A stretch of 64,000 nucleotides of DNA. Source: Candidatus Bodocaedibacter vickermanii (GTDB lineage Bacteria; Pseudomonadota; Alphaproteobacteria; UBA6184). Where the stretch lies: the NCBI RefSeq assembly GCF_014896945.1, contig NZ_CP054719.1, positions 605,153 to 669,152 on the forward strand, read 5' to 3'. The notes below the pieces were generated by a model. It ran no database searches. It was not told the origin of the DNA and worked only from the letters and a program-made list of their open reading frames with translations. Position 1 is the first letter of the stretch; every line of letters begins with the position of its first letter. Shown in pieces: positions 1-8,861 of this stretch. Position numbers and translations under genes: made by a program.

Positions 1-654
1 CGGATTTCGCTTGGGATTATAGGTGCTGGGCGCTTTTGGAAGTCCCGCTAAAAATGCAATCTCTGGTACCGTTAAATCTTCCAACGATTTATTAAAATAA
101 CGCAGTGCCGCAGCAGCCACACCATAAGAACGATTTCCTAAAAAAATCTGGTTTAAATAAATTTCAATGATTCGCTCTTTAGACAACACCTGCTCAATTC
201 TAATGGCCAGAATTACTTCTTTTAACTTTCTAACCAAACTTAATTCATTGGTCAGAAAAAAATTACGCGCCACCTGTTGAGTAATCGTCGATGCACCACC
301 TGGACGTTTTCCATTGCTCATTACATTTGTCATTGCTGCTCTAAAGATACTCAGCACATCAATCCCTTTGTGATAGAAAAAATTCTGATCCTCAGCCGCC
401 AAAAAGGCATGGATAATTTTAGGTGGGATATATTCATAGGGTACGAAAATACGCTTTTCTTGAGCGTGTTCACCAATCAATCGACCATCCGATGAAAAAA
501 CACGGCTTAACACAGGCGGTGAATAATTTTTCAGCGTCGAATGATCCGGTAAATCTTTGTTAAGATGATACAATATTATAAATCCGATCAATACTCCGAC
601 CGTAACCAGCAAAAGCGCCCAGCTTATAATATGGAAAAATGCTTTTTTTAACAT
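1..654 (-). CDS. mrcA: Penicillin-binding protein 1A, N-terminal part (cut by window edge)
   Basis: Bifunctional peptidoglycan synthase of the inner membrane; only the glycosyltransferase part is visible. Reading from the ATG at 654 gives a short cytoplasmic start (MLKKAFF), one membrane anchor, and then family-51 glycosyltransferase motifs: FLAAEDQNFFYHKGID with the catalytic Glu, RPGGASTITQQVARNFFL, KLKEVILAIRIEQ and EIYLNQIFLGNRSYGVAAAA. These are the conserved blocks of class A PBPs. The reading frame is open to base 1, so the transpeptidase domain lies outside the window. 218 codons are seen of roughly 750-800 usual for the family. The identification is firm; the choice of 1A over other class A PBPs rests on general similarity. 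Confidence 0.93.
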   Translation of the reverse strand, partial: MLKKAFFHIISWALLLVTVGVLIGFIILYHLNKDLPDHSTLKNYSPPVLSRVFSSDGRLIGEHAQEKRIFVPYEYIPPKIIHAFLAAEDQNFFYHKGIDVLSIFRAAMTNVMSNGKRPGGASTITQQVARNFFLTNELSLVRKLKEVILAIRIEQVLSKERIIEIYLNQIFLGNRSYGVAAAALRYFNKSLEDLTVPEIAFLAGLPKAPSTYNPKRNP

Positions 655-829
655 CTAACAATTTCAATTTTTGAATATTTTACCATAAAATGATTAAAGT
701 TCAGATATGTTTAATCTGTTTCTTGTGTGTTAGCACGTTTTAAACTGTTGCCAGGTGGTTGTTGGTAATTCGTGTCTTGGGTATCGAAGAATCTAATTCT
801 ATGGGAAACAACCCTATAATACTGGCGCG

Positions 830-1080
830 GATTATTAGAAAAAGCTCAGCCGTTAATCTGGGGTTAATAAAGGTTAAGATTGAGTTAACGTGATTTTTTT
901 TACCGCCCCCCGCCCTAGTCACCCTCAGTGACCTTCGGGTGGGGGGACAAAACCCATCCCCAAAATCGAGACTAAATAGACGAAGCAATCCGTCATTCCT
1001 TCACGAAACGGTGGGCTAAAATAATAATGTATGAGCGCTCTAAAGTTAATATATCTCACAAAGGTTAATAAAAGATTGAC
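830..1080. repeat. R245 interspersed structured repeat, copy 1
   Basis: First of five copies of a ~220-250 bp intergenic repeat (others at 19357, 50663, 54003 and 58935). Shared landmarks in order are TTAATAAAGGTTAA, a T-tract, a C-run/G-run hairpin (CCCCCCGCCC pairing with GGGTGGGGGG around an inner TCAC/GTGA stem), GACAAAACCC, ATAGACGAAGCAATCCGTC, CGAAACGGT, GTATGAGCGCTCTAAA and a terminal AAAGATTGAC. No promoter or coding frame is convincing. The antisense reading frame is open in several copies only because the DNA is conserved. Confidence 0.85.
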
Positions 1081-1204
1081 AAGAAGAAGGTTTTTAACCT
1101 TAAAGGAATTGATCTACAAATAATACAAATACATTTATGCACAGCACCATAGTTAAAAGCGTTTTGCTATATAGGATACAACGGCGTTCATCTCTGCAAA
1201 ACAA
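1081..1204. other. Intergenic remainder upstream of the Rpn gene
   Basis: Together with 655-829 this is the part of the 610-bp gap between mrcA and the Rpn gene that the repeat does not cover. I see no gene, tRNA or clear terminator in it. Confidence 0.5.
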
Positions 1205-1233
1205 TTTACACATCATTTACCAAGATATGATAT
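1205..1233 (+). promoter_or_regulatory. Possible sigma70-type promoter of the Rpn gene
   Basis: TTTACA at 1205-1210 and TGATAT at 1228-1233 are separated by 17 bases and lie about 30 bases before the start codon. The downstream AAGGTGG at about 1250 is a good ribosome binding site. The -10 match is only moderate, so this is a suggestion. Confidence 0.35.
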
Positions 1234-1264
1234 ATTCCAAGATGAAAAGAAGGTGGAATAGACG

Positions 1265-2245
1265 ATGGCATTCAGTAAATTTTTAGATCCAAAGAATGAT
1301 TATTTGTTCAAACGGTTATTTGGAACCGAAAAGAACAAGGATATTCTTATTCACTTTATCAACAGCGTTTTACACCTTGAGGGTGAGGATGCGATTCAGG
1401 ATGTCACATACCTTCAAACGGATCTAAACCCAGAGTATGCTTATAAAAAACAATCCATGGTCGATGTGTTGTGTCGTGATATAAAAGGAACTCAGTTTAT
1501 TATTGAGATGCAGGTTGCAAAGTTTTCAGGGTTTGAAGAACGAGCCCAATTTTATGCAGCAAAAGCCTATATCAATCAGATGGATGTCGGTGAAAAGTAC
1601 CAAGATTTGAAAGAGGTAATTTTTATTGCGATTACGGATTATGTGATGTTTCCCGATAAAACCACGTGGAAATCAGATCATGTAACGTTGGATAAAAAAA
1701 CGTTTGAAAATAATTTAAAAGCATTTAGCTTTACGTTTATTGAATTGCCTAAATTCACAAAAACACTTGATGAATTATCCACCATAGAAGAGAAATGGGT
1801 GTATTTCTTTAAACATGCCCATGAGACGTTGGATAAGGATTTAACAACATTGTTGGGAGATGATGTCGTCTTAAAGAAAGCCTTTGACGAATCAACAAAA
1901 TATTCCATGAGTGAACGAGAGTGGAATTCTTATGAAGCAGCCTTAAAACATGAACGCGATGCAAGAGCGATTGAAGATTATAAGATTCAACAAGCTGAAG
2001 AAAAAGGCTTAAAGCAAGGACTTGAAAGAGGCATGGAAAAAGGCATAGCTAAGGGTATGGAAAAAGGCATAGCTAAGGGTATGGAAAAAGGCATAGCTAA
2101 GGGCATGGAAAAAGGCAAATCTGAAGGTGAAAAAGCCGCTAAGATTGAAATTGCTCGCAATTTAAAGTCGATGAATTTAACAGTAGATCAAATCAAAGCA
2201 GCAACCGGCTTAACAGAAGACGAGATCAAAGCGATCGTACTATAG
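1265..2245 (+). CDS. Rpn family recombination-promoting nuclease (PD-(D/E)XK transposase-like)
   Basis: 326-aa protein of the Rpn/YhgA-like family, annotated in databases as recombination-promoting nuclease or PD-(D/E)XK family transposase. Residues 1-35 carry the typical DPKNDYLFKRLFG opening. The nuclease core motif follows as VDVLCRD...FIIEMQ near residues 67-82, giving the Asp and the Glu-x-Gln of the PD-(D/E)XK fold. The C-terminal region is charged and contains a tandem repeat of KGMEKGIA (residues ~256-285) before a short helical tail ending TGLTEDEIKAIVL. A good AAGGTGG site precedes the ATG. It stands alone between repeat-rich gaps, which suits a gene of mobile character. In E. coli, Rpn proteins increase RecA-independent recombination; activity here is not shown. 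Confidence 0.9.
   Translation: MAFSKFLDPKNDYLFKRLFGTEKNKDILIHFINSVLHLEGEDAIQDVTYLQTDLNPEYAYKKQSMVDVLCRDIKGTQFIIEMQVAKFSGFEERAQFYAAKAYINQMDVGEKYQDLKEVIFIAITDYVMFPDKTTWKSDHVTLDKKTFENNLKAFSFTFIELPKFTKTLDELSTIEEKWVYFFKHAHETLDKDLTTLLGDDVVLKKAFDESTKYSMSEREWNSYEAALKHERDARAIEDYKIQQAEEKGLKQGLERGMEKGIAKGMEKGIAKGMEKGIAKGMEKGKSEGEKAAKIEIARNLKSMNLTVDQIKAATGLTEDEIKAIVL
2030..2125 (+). repeat. 24-bp in-frame tandem repeat inside the Rpn gene
   Basis: Units beginning GGYATGGAAAAAGGCATAGC occur at 2030, 2054 and 2078, with a diverged fourth at 2102. Each encodes eight residues (GMEKGIAK), giving a Lys/Gly/Glu-rich helix. The three full units are nearly identical (C/T at one position), so copy number probably varies by slippage. 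Confidence 0.9.
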
Positions 2246-2287
2246 TAGTCCTGAGGCAGGGATGATCCCTGCACCCCATAAGTTGGA

Positions 2288-2626
2288 TTCGATTCGCACA
2301 GACACGGATTATACGAACAATATTACGACATAGAAATTTATTCGAATAACCTCAATGGGTCCAGCGTCACGCTGGTGGATGCAACGGCACGTTGCTTAGA
2401 TCCGATTCGCACAGATACGGATTATACGAAACAATATTACGACATAGAAATTTATTCGAATAACCTCAATGGATCCAGCGTCACGCTGGTGGATGCAACG
2501 GCACGTTGCTTAGATCCGATTCGCACAGATACGGATTATACGAAACAATATTACGACATAGAAATTTATTCGAATAACCTCAATGGGTCCAGCGTCACGC
2601 TGGCGGATGCAACGGCACGTTGCCTA
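2288..2626. repeat. Three tandem copies of a 114-bp intergenic unit
   Basis: Units start at 2288 (113 bp, one A missing), 2401 and 2515 (trimmed at its end). Each holds CCGATTCGCACAGAYACGG, ATTACGACATAGAAATTTAT, a CCAGCG-TCA-CGCTGG hairpin and a GCAACG-GCA-CGTTGC hairpin. The unit is a tandem form of the variable-stem hairpin family found in most long intergenic gaps of this window. The last copy ends at 2626, exactly on the stop codon of nhaC. An open frame of 94 codons runs through it only because 114 is divisible by three. Confidence 0.93.
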
Positions 2627-3949
2627 CTTTTGGCGCAACCCAAACATAATAGAAATTAATGTTGCAGCACCCAGAAAGTAACAATAATGAACCTTTCCAA
2701 CCAAGTCCATTGGGTTTGAACTTGAAATTGATGCTGCCAATAATACTTGCGCACTATAGGGTAGAATCCCCTGGAATACACAGGAAAAAATATCCAATAA
2801 ACTGGCTGCACGCGTAGGCAGAATACCATATCGTTTTGCAATATCACGACAGGCCTCACCCGCCATTAGAATGGATACTGTGTTGTTTGCTGTACATATG
2901 TCCGCAATTGAAGACATTGCTGCAATCGATAACTCTCCAACCTTTTTATTGGGCTTTCCGTTATGATTAAATTTATGAGACAGCAACAATATTTTCTCAA
3001 TTAAATATGCCATACCACCCTGATGTTTTATAAGCTCACTTAATCCACCAATAAACATTGAAAGAATTAATATTTCTTCCATCGTGGTGAAGCCTTTATA
3101 AATAGCCTGGGTAAATTCAACCGTTGTATAATCAGCCCCCAACAAACCAATTATGCCCCCAATGATTATTCCGACGATTAAAATTAAATAAACATGTACT
3201 CCCGTTAATGAGAGAATTAAAACAACGATATACGGCAATACTTTAATGAAATCAAAGTCCAATACTGTATCGATCACACCCGTTTGTGGATACATCCACA
3301 AAACAGCAACCGAAACAATCATCGCGGGCAATGCTATGAAAAAGTTCATTCTAAACTTATCTTTCATCTCACACCCCTGGGTTTGAACAGCAGCAATTGT
3401 GGTGTCAGAGATAATAGATAAGTTATCCCCAAACATCGCTCCACCCAAAACAGCACCGATACCCACAGGTAAATCTACACCCGCTGTGTGACAAATACCC
3501 ACTGCGATTGGCGTTACCGACGCAACAGTCCCCATGGATGTTCCCATCGCCAAACTAATAAAGGATGAAACAATAAAAATCCCGGGCAATATAAAATGAG
3601 GCGGGATATAGTACAATGCAAAATTAACCGTCGCCGTAATCCCGCCAATAGATGACATTACTGCGCTAAAGGCTCCAGACAATAAAAACACAAAGCACAT
3701 CAACAAGATATTGGTGTGACCAACCCCCGACATAAACACATCTAAGTTTTTACTAAAATCTCGGGGTTTCCACAAAAAAGCCAGTAAAATTGCGGGAAGA
3801 ATTGCAACAGTCGGTGAAAGTGTTAACTTACCCCCGTTACATGAGCTAATGCCAAATGTTACAAATATGGCCAGGAACAGCAACAAAGGAAACAGGCTTA
3901 AAAAAGGCGCATGTGACTTTAACCAGTGTGTTTTATTATTGTTAATCAT
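2624..3949 (-). CDS. nhaC: Na+/H+ antiporter, NhaC family
   Basis: 441-aa inner-membrane protein with about eleven hydrophobic segments. The family pattern is clear: residues ~130-205 read SLAMGTSMGTVASVTPIAVG, then GAVLGGAMFGDNLSIISDTT, the conserved NhaC/Na_H_antiport signature with the Asp and Ser/Thr cluster of the transport core. It exchanges internal Na+ for external protons and helps pH and salt balance. A second signature-like block (ADICTANNTVSILMAGE) lies in the second half, as expected for an inverted-repeat transporter. It is transcribed alone, away from obgE, with a promoter inside the end of obgE. Its stop codon abuts the 114-bp tandem repeat, so its last codons border a repeat insertion. 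Confidence 0.9.
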   Translation of the reverse strand: MINNNKTHWLKSHAPFLSLFPLLLFLAIFVTFGISSCNGGKLTLSPTVAILPAILLAFLWKPRDFSKNLDVFMSGVGHTNILLMCFVFLLSGAFSAVMSSIGGITATVNFALYYIPPHFILPGIFIVSSFISLAMGTSMGTVASVTPIAVGICHTAGVDLPVGIGAVLGGAMFGDNLSIISDTTIAAVQTQGCEMKDKFRMNFFIALPAMIVSVAVLWMYPQTGVIDTVLDFDFIKVLPYIVVLILSLTGVHVYLILIVGIIIGGIIGLLGADYTTVEFTQAIYKGFTTMEEILILSMFIGGLSELIKHQGGMAYLIEKILLLSHKFNHNGKPNKKVGELSIAAMSSIADICTANNTVSILMAGEACRDIAKRYGILPTRAASLLDIFSCVFQGILPYSAQVLLAASISSSNPMDLVGKVHYCYFLGAATLISIMFGLRQK

Positions 3950-3980
3950 TCAATTCACATTTTTTTGTTGTGTAATAATT

Positions 3981-4998
<1,018 letters not shown>

Positions 4999-5002
4999 TT
5001 AT

Positions 5003-5027
5003 AAAAAAAGGGATGTAATCACATCCC
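5003..5027 (-). terminator. Intrinsic terminator or attenuator between rpmA and obgE
   Basis: On the minus strand GGGATGT-GATT-ACATCCC is followed by six to seven T residues. The perfect 7-bp stem and U-tract fit a Rho-independent terminator. It lies between two genes of a usual operon, so partial read-through into obgE is likely. Confidence 0.8.
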
Positions 5028-5051
5028 CTTTTTACATTATGTAGACGGCAA

Positions 5052-5309
5052 TTAAGCCATTGGAATAACGTTAACGTATGTTCTATTCTTTGCTTTTGTT
5101 AAGAATTTAACTTGACCATTAGCCATTGCAAACAATGTATGATCTTTACCCATACCTACGTTATCACCAGGGAAAAATTCTGTTCCACGTTGACGAATGA
5201 TAATGTTACCAGACACTACCGCTTCTCCACCGTATTTTTTAACGCCTAGACGACGTCCAATCGAATCGCGACCGTTTTTCGAACTACCGCCAGCTTTCTT
5301 TTGTGCCAT
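5052..5309 (-). CDS. rpmA: 50S ribosomal protein bL27
   Basis: 85-aa ribosomal protein located near the peptidyl transferase centre. It starts [20 protein letters not shown], with no cleavable Firmicutes-type extension, and contains the conserved [18 protein letters not shown] and [10 protein letters not shown] blocks. Length matches the family. It is 12 bases downstream of rplU and clearly co-transcribed with it. Confidence 0.98.
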   Translation of the reverse strand: MAQKKAGGSSKNGRDSIGRRLGVKKYGGEAVVSGNIIIRQRGTEFFPGDNVGMGKDHTLFAMANGQVKFLTKAKNRTYVNVIPMA

Positions 5310-5321
5310 AACTTAGACTCC

Positions 5322-5666
5322 TTATGCTTCAGCAGCAGCTTGTGGTTTTGCTGCTTTTTCAACGATATCGTTAATTTTTAACACTGTCAAATGTTGACGG
5401 TGTCCATTTTTACGACGAGAATTCTGACGACGACGCTTTTTGAAAATAATAATTTTTTCACCACGCGTTTGATCGACAACAGTTGCAGTAACTTTTGCAC
5501 CGCTGATAAAGGGCTCACCGACCTTTACCTTACCATTGTTAGCGATCATAAGTACGTCGGAAAGCTCGATCGTTTTCCCTTTTTCTACGTCAAGCTTTTC
5601 AACTAGAATCACCTGATCTTTAGCGATTCTGTATTGCTTGCCGCCTGTTTTTACAACTGCGTACAT
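5322..5666 (-). CDS. rplU: 50S ribosomal protein bL21
   Basis: 114-aa ribosomal protein that binds 23S rRNA. The start [14 protein letters not shown] is diagnostic, and the Lys/Arg-rich [17 protein letters not shown] segment near residue 80 is the RNA-binding part. A short Ala-rich tail ([11 protein letters not shown]) is typical of alphaproteobacteria. It is the first gene of the rplU-rpmA(-obgE) unit. Confidence 0.98.
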   Translation of the reverse strand: MYAVVKTGGKQYRIAKDQVILVEKLDVEKGKTIELSDVLMIANNGKVKVGEPFISGAKVTATVVDQTRGEKIIIFKKRRRQNSRRKNGHRQHLTVLKINDIVEKAAKPQAAAEA

Positions 5667-5705
5667 GATTAAACCTGTGTTTGATTAATAAATATAACAA
5701 GCTGC

Positions 5706-5734
5706 AAAATATACAATCCACATCAAAAAGTCAA
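5706..5734 (-). promoter_or_regulatory. Likely promoter of rplU-rpmA
   Basis: On the minus strand TTGACT (5734-5729) is followed after about 17 bases by TATTTT (5711-5706), with an overlapping TATATT giving a 15-base spacer. It lies 40 bases upstream of the rplU start, the place expected for this operon. Confidence 0.55.
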
Positions 5735-5782
5735 GGGGTTTATGTAAGCTTGTATAAGTTTGAATCTTCATTAAGAAGCTAG

Positions 5783-5850
5783 GTGCGCAAAACTCGATTT
5801 TGCGCACGTGACTTTTAACATAAGGGCGTTTTTTTCGATTTTTCGCCCTT
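5783..5850. other. Two adjacent intergenic hairpins
   Basis: GTGCGCAAAA-CTCGA-TTTTGCGCAC (5783-5807) is a perfect 10-bp stem, and AAGGGCG...CGCCCTT (5822-5850) a 7-bp stem with a T-rich loop. They lie between the rutE-like gene and the rplU promoter. Neither has a proper U-tract, so a terminator role for the rutE-like transcript is only possible. Confidence 0.5.
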
Positions 5851-5864
5851 ATCTAATTAATTCA

Positions 5865-5965
5865 ATGGATGCAACGAGCGTTGCCGGCACGCTGCTTATT
5901 GGAGCCAGGGATGACCCCTGGCGGATCTAACTTAATGAGTCCAGCGTCACGCTGTGGCAGGTTGC
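5865..5965. repeat. Variable-stem hairpin repeats
   Basis: This short stretch contains GCAACG-AG-CGTTGC, a CCAGGG...CCCTGG hairpin, GGATCTAACTTAATG and CCAGCG-TCA-CGCTG. They are members of the family seen in other gaps. It runs to the 3' end of the rutE-like gene. Confidence 0.75.
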
Positions 5966-5966
5966 T

Positions 5967-6551
5967 TTATAAAACCTCACACACCGTATCAAATGCTAAC
6001 CTAGCACCCCTTGGATATAATGACGTTGGGTCACCGTATCCCAGATTACACAAGAAATTAGATTTCAGTATGCCTTCTGGAAAAAACTCTTGATCTAGTT
6101 TTGCAGCATTGAATCCTGACATTGGTCCGCAATCTAACCCTAAACTGCGTGCAGCAATTATTAAATACGCGCCCTGCAATGAACCATTGCGCAAGGCTGT
6201 TTCTGAAATAAGTGAGTCATTTCCCTTAAAAATTGATACAGCATCGGCATGGGGCCACAGAACATCCATTTTTTCATAAAAATGTAAATCATAGGCAACG
6301 ATCGCTGTTACAGGTGCTGCCATTGTTTTATCAACATTAAAAGGAGCCAAACAGGGCTTTAATCGCTCTTTTGCTTCTTTAGATTTTACAAATACTATTC
6401 GCGCTGGACAACAGTTCATTGACGTTGGTCCAAGCTTCATTAGTTCATATACTTGCTTTAAAAGGTTATCCTCTACCGGCGTGTTTAACCAGCCTGGATA
6501 AGTACGCGCTGTATTAAAAATAGTATCCAAAGATTCTTTTTGAATTTGCAT
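5967..6551 (-). CDS. Nitroreductase-family malonic semialdehyde reductase-like protein (RutE/HadB type)
   Basis: 194-aa FMN-dependent oxidoreductase. The sequence follows E. coli RutE closely: ARTYPGWLNTPV near residue 16, LMKLGPTSMNCCPARIVFV near 37-55 (FMN-binding Ser/Asn/Arg region), APVTAIVAYD, then AAYLIIAARSLGLDCGPMSGF-type motifs near 130 and NLGYGDPTSLYPR near the end. RutE reduces malonic semialdehyde in pyrimidine breakdown, but no other rut genes are near, so a general NAD(P)H reductase role is equally likely. It is monocistronic as far as the sequence shows. Confidence 0.85.
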   Translation of the reverse strand: MQIQKESLDTIFNTARTYPGWLNTPVEDNLLKQVYELMKLGPTSMNCCPARIVFVKSKEAKERLKPCLAPFNVDKTMAAPVTAIVAYDLHFYEKMDVLWPHADAVSIFKGNDSLISETALRNGSLQGAYLIIAARSLGLDCGPMSGFNAAKLDQEFFPEGILKSNFLCNLGYGDPTSLYPRGARLAFDTVCEVL

Positions 6552-6601
6552 GTTGAACGTTCCTTATTAATTATTATTAATTTATTTTTAGTATAAGTGT
6601 A

Positions 6602-7078
6602 TTAAACGTTGGGTAAATTCTTAAGCGCGTCCATCACAATCTGCTGATGTTTTTTAGCACTCATGTGTTGGCTAACGTATGCGTGCAATGCGTGTATACA
6701 TACATCGGAAATACTGGCATACCCCTGAATTTTTGCATGATCATTTAAATGTTGCAACTTATGTTCTTGCAAAGACTGATATCGTGCCGTAATTCTTTCT
6801 TGTTGAATCGACCATTCCTGAAGCAAATGGTTTACCTTCGAATCAAACTGAACTTCCATTTCAATGATCAGATTAGGCAACGCATCCAATCGTTCTTGAG
6901 TAAGACTAAATTTTTTCTCTGCCGCTTGTAGCAGGGACTCAGCCTCTGAAAATAATCGCTCAATCTCGCTTTGATGGGAAATTACTCCAGCCTTCAATGC
7001 GGGGAAAATTAACTTATATGAAATTCCAACACATATTAGAAATGAAATTCCAACCCAAAATTCTGGTGTATTAATCAT
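6602..7078 (-). CDS. atpF: ATP synthase F0 subunit b
   Basis: 158-aa peripheral-stalk protein: one N-terminal membrane segment (FWVGISFLICVGISYKLIF) followed by a long charged helix that forms a coiled coil to the F1 head. It is the last gene of the minus-strand F0 operon and overlaps the b' gene by 8 bases. Sequence conservation of b subunits is low, so the call rests on architecture and position. Confidence 0.9.
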   Translation of the reverse strand: MINTPEFWVGISFLICVGISYKLIFPALKAGVISHQSEIERLFSEAESLLQAAEKKFSLTQERLDALPNLIIEMEVQFDSKVNHLLQEWSIQQERITARYQSLQEHKLQHLNDHAKIQGYASISDVCIHALHAYVSQHMSAKKHQQIVMDALKNLPNV

Positions 7079-7571
7079 GATGCATCAACTTTTTAACTTC
7101 TGCGTTTAACACCTTGCTAATACCGCCAGCATCCAACGCAAACGGAATCTGTTTTTGAGCAAATTCTGTTAATACTGATTCAAGCTCTGTGGGTAAAGTT
7201 TTAAGCAAGTCTGCTTGAGACTGTTTAAGCTTTGCCTCTAATATTAACAGTTGAGAATCCAGTTCTTGCTTTAAATCAGACTCTAAACCTTCTTTGCTTT
7301 TTTGAATAAATTCGGTTGTTTGCTGCAACTTTGCTTTTTGCTTTTGCTTAAAATGATTCAGTTTATCATCATATTTTAATAGCATCGTTTCTGTTTGCAG
7401 ATCAAAGCTTGTTGCCTCAGCAAGGATGCTTTTGATCTTATGTTCTCGATCAGATAGCTTTGCAGACATCCTGGGAACAAGAATTTTCCACAAATAAACA
7501 AACACACAGCCCCAGCATACGAAAAACCAAAACAACTGCGATGAAAATGTTGATATTTCAAACTGAGGCAT
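7071..7571 (-). CDS. atpF': ATP synthase F0 subunit b'
   Basis: 166-aa second b-type stalk subunit, as in photosynthetic and most alphaproteobacterial ATP synthases, where b and b' form a heterodimer. It starts MPQFEISTFSSQLFWFFVCW, the usual b' opening, followed by one membrane segment and WKILVPRMSAKLSDREHKI, then a long helix. It lies 15 bases downstream of atpE and overlaps atpF. Confidence 0.92.
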   Translation of the reverse strand: MPQFEISTFSSQLFWFFVCWGCVFVYLWKILVPRMSAKLSDREHKIKSILAEATSFDLQTETMLLKYDDKLNHFKQKQKAKLQQTTEFIQKSKEGLESDLKQELDSQLLILEAKLKQSQADLLKTLPTELESVLTEFAQKQIPFALDAGGISKVLNAEVKKLMHHD

Positions 7572-7586
7572 GTTGACCTTCGTTAC

Positions 7587-7811
7587 TTATTTAAACAAAA
7601 TCATAAATGCAACGACCATGGCAAAAATCGCCACAGCTTCTGTTACGGCAAACCCAATCATACCAATACCAAACACTTGGTCGCGGGCTGACGGATTTCT
7701 AGCTACAGAGCTAATAAAGCTTGAAAAGATATTTCCAAGACCAATACCAACCCCTAATAGCGCGATCATGCACAAACCGGCACCAATCATTTTTGCTGCT
7801 TCAATATCCAT
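7587..7811 (-). CDS. atpE: ATP synthase F0 subunit c
   Basis: 74-aa proteolipid that forms the rotating ring. Two membrane helices are joined by the polar loop ARNPSARDQVF; the first helix has the GAGLCMIALLGVGIGLG glycine pattern and the second the proton-carrying Glu in IGFAVTEAVAIFAMVVAF. This Glu and the loop are diagnostic. It has its own promoter and a strong 5' hairpin in the 134-bp gap after atpB, which fits the need for many copies per complex. Confidence 0.97.
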   Translation of the reverse strand: MDIEAAKMIGAGLCMIALLGVGIGLGNIFSSFISSVARNPSARDQVFGIGMIGFAVTEAVAIFAMVVAFMILFK

Positions 7812-7860
7812 AAGAACCTCTCACTCAATTAAATAACTTATAGCTAGACTAATTTAATTT

Positions 7861-7924
7861 GGGTACAGGAACGAGGCGAGACATGTACTCTAGTGTACAT
7901 TAGCGCCCGAGTGACGCATACCCA
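7861..7924 (-). other. Extended hairpin in the atpE leader
   Basis: On the minus strand GGGTA...TACCC closes an imperfect hairpin with inner GGGCG/CGCCT pairs and a perfect ATGTAC...GTACAT tip. It begins directly after the TATAAT box and ends ~50 bases before atpE. It would form at the 5' end of an atpE transcript and could stabilise it. Confidence 0.65.
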
Positions 7925-7925
7925 G

Positions 7926-7954
7926 ATTATAAGAAGTCAGCTGTATTAATGCAA
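7926..7954 (-). promoter_or_regulatory. Internal promoter for atpE-F'-F
   Basis: TTGCAT (7954-7949) and TATAAT (7931-7926) on the minus strand are exactly 17 bases apart, with a perfect -10 box, and overlap the stop codon of atpB. It would give extra transcription of atpE and the stalk genes. Confidence 0.6.
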
Positions 7955-8677
7955 ATGTAATGCATCATTCAAATAGACACAAGTCAAGATTGCAAAAATA
8001 TATGCTTGAACAAGCGCCACAAACACTTCGAAAAACGTCAGAAGAACCGTCATTCCTAATGGAATCACACCTCCAACGATGCCTAAGCTAATAATAAACC
8101 CTGCAAAGATTTTTAACACGATATGCCCAGCCATAATGTTTGCAAACAAACGCACAGATAAACTGATCGGTCTGGACAAATATGAAATTAACTCAATCGG
8201 AATTAAAATTGGCGCCAAAAACAAGGGGGCTCCATCGGGTAAAAAGATCTTTAAATATCCCAACCCATGATGCATAAACCCAATAATCGTGATCACAATA
8301 AACACCATTGCAGCCATAGCAAATGTCACAATAATATGGCTGGTAAATGTAAAGGTATACGGCACCATCCCCAACACATTGCCCATTGCGATCAACATAA
8401 AAAATGACATCACAAAGGGTAAGTATCTGCGCGCTTCGGATCCACAATTTTCATCAACCAAATTTGCAACAAAATTAAATGCTTGTTCGGAAACAACCTC
8501 TGCTTTATTGGGTTGCCGTAAGTGGTAGCCCTTACGAATCCCCAGCGACAGCACAGCGATAATCAACGCAGTTGCAATCAACATAAATACCGTTGAGTTT
8601 GTAACAGAAATATCAATCCCAAACAATTGCAGGTCATAAATCTTATGAATTTCAAATTGATGCATTGGATTATTCAT
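7946..8677 (-). CDS. atpB: ATP synthase F0 subunit a
   Basis: 243-aa multi-helix membrane subunit that forms the proton half-channels with the c-ring. Conserved signs are YLPFVMSFFMLIAMGNVLGMVPY near residue 84, SYLSRPISLSVRLFANIMAGH near 165 with the essential Arg, and EVFVALVQAYIFAILTCVYL in the last helix. Length and order (atpI-atpB-atpE) match the alphaproteobacterial F0 operon. It overlaps atpI by 8 bases. Confidence 0.97.
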   Translation of the reverse strand: MNNPMHQFEIHKIYDLQLFGIDISVTNSTVFMLIATALIIAVLSLGIRKGYHLRQPNKAEVVSEQAFNFVANLVDENCGSEARRYLPFVMSFFMLIAMGNVLGMVPYTFTFTSHIIVTFAMAAMVFIVITIIGFMHHGLGYLKIFLPDGAPLFLAPILIPIELISYLSRPISLSVRLFANIMAGHIVLKIFAGFIISLGIVGGVIPLGMTVLLTFFEVFVALVQAYIFAILTCVYLNDALHLH

Positions 8678-8861
8678 CGTTTCGCCTCAGTTTTTTCATT
8701 AATTTCCATACGTTAAATAGTGCCACTATAAATCCCACGAACAATCCAATTGCCATGGATATTGCTAGTTTATCTAAATACTGTCCCACTTGATATCCAA
8801 CAAACACCATGAACACTATGGGTGCTACAATATCTCCAACGGCAGTGGAAAGCTTATTCAT
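8670..8861 (-). CDS. atpI: AtpI/AtpZ-type ATP synthase accessory protein
   Basis: 63-aa protein with two membrane helices and the conserved GYQVGQYLD...GLFVGFIVALFNVWKLMKK pattern of the AtpZ/AtpI family, thought to help c-ring assembly or ion supply. It starts within the stop of the upstream CcmF-like gene and overlaps atpB, so translation is probably coupled. Confidence 0.85.
   Translation of the reverse strand: MNKLSTAVGDIVAPIVFMVFVGYQVGQYLDKLAISMAIGLFVGFIVALFNVWKLMKKLRRNDE

Noticed and set aside
740-988. 82-codon minus-strand ORF (and a similar one at 58951-59208)
   Set aside because: Both lie inside R245 copies. The shared peptide follows from DNA repeat conservation, and the frame differs in other copies.
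2288-2626. CRISPR array
   Set aside because: Units are 114 bp with no unique spacers and contain hairpins of a dispersed repeat family; no cas genes are present.
2375-2659. 94-codon plus-strand ORF
   Set aside because: It is made of the 114-bp tandem repeat, whose length is a multiple of three; it runs antisense into nhaC.
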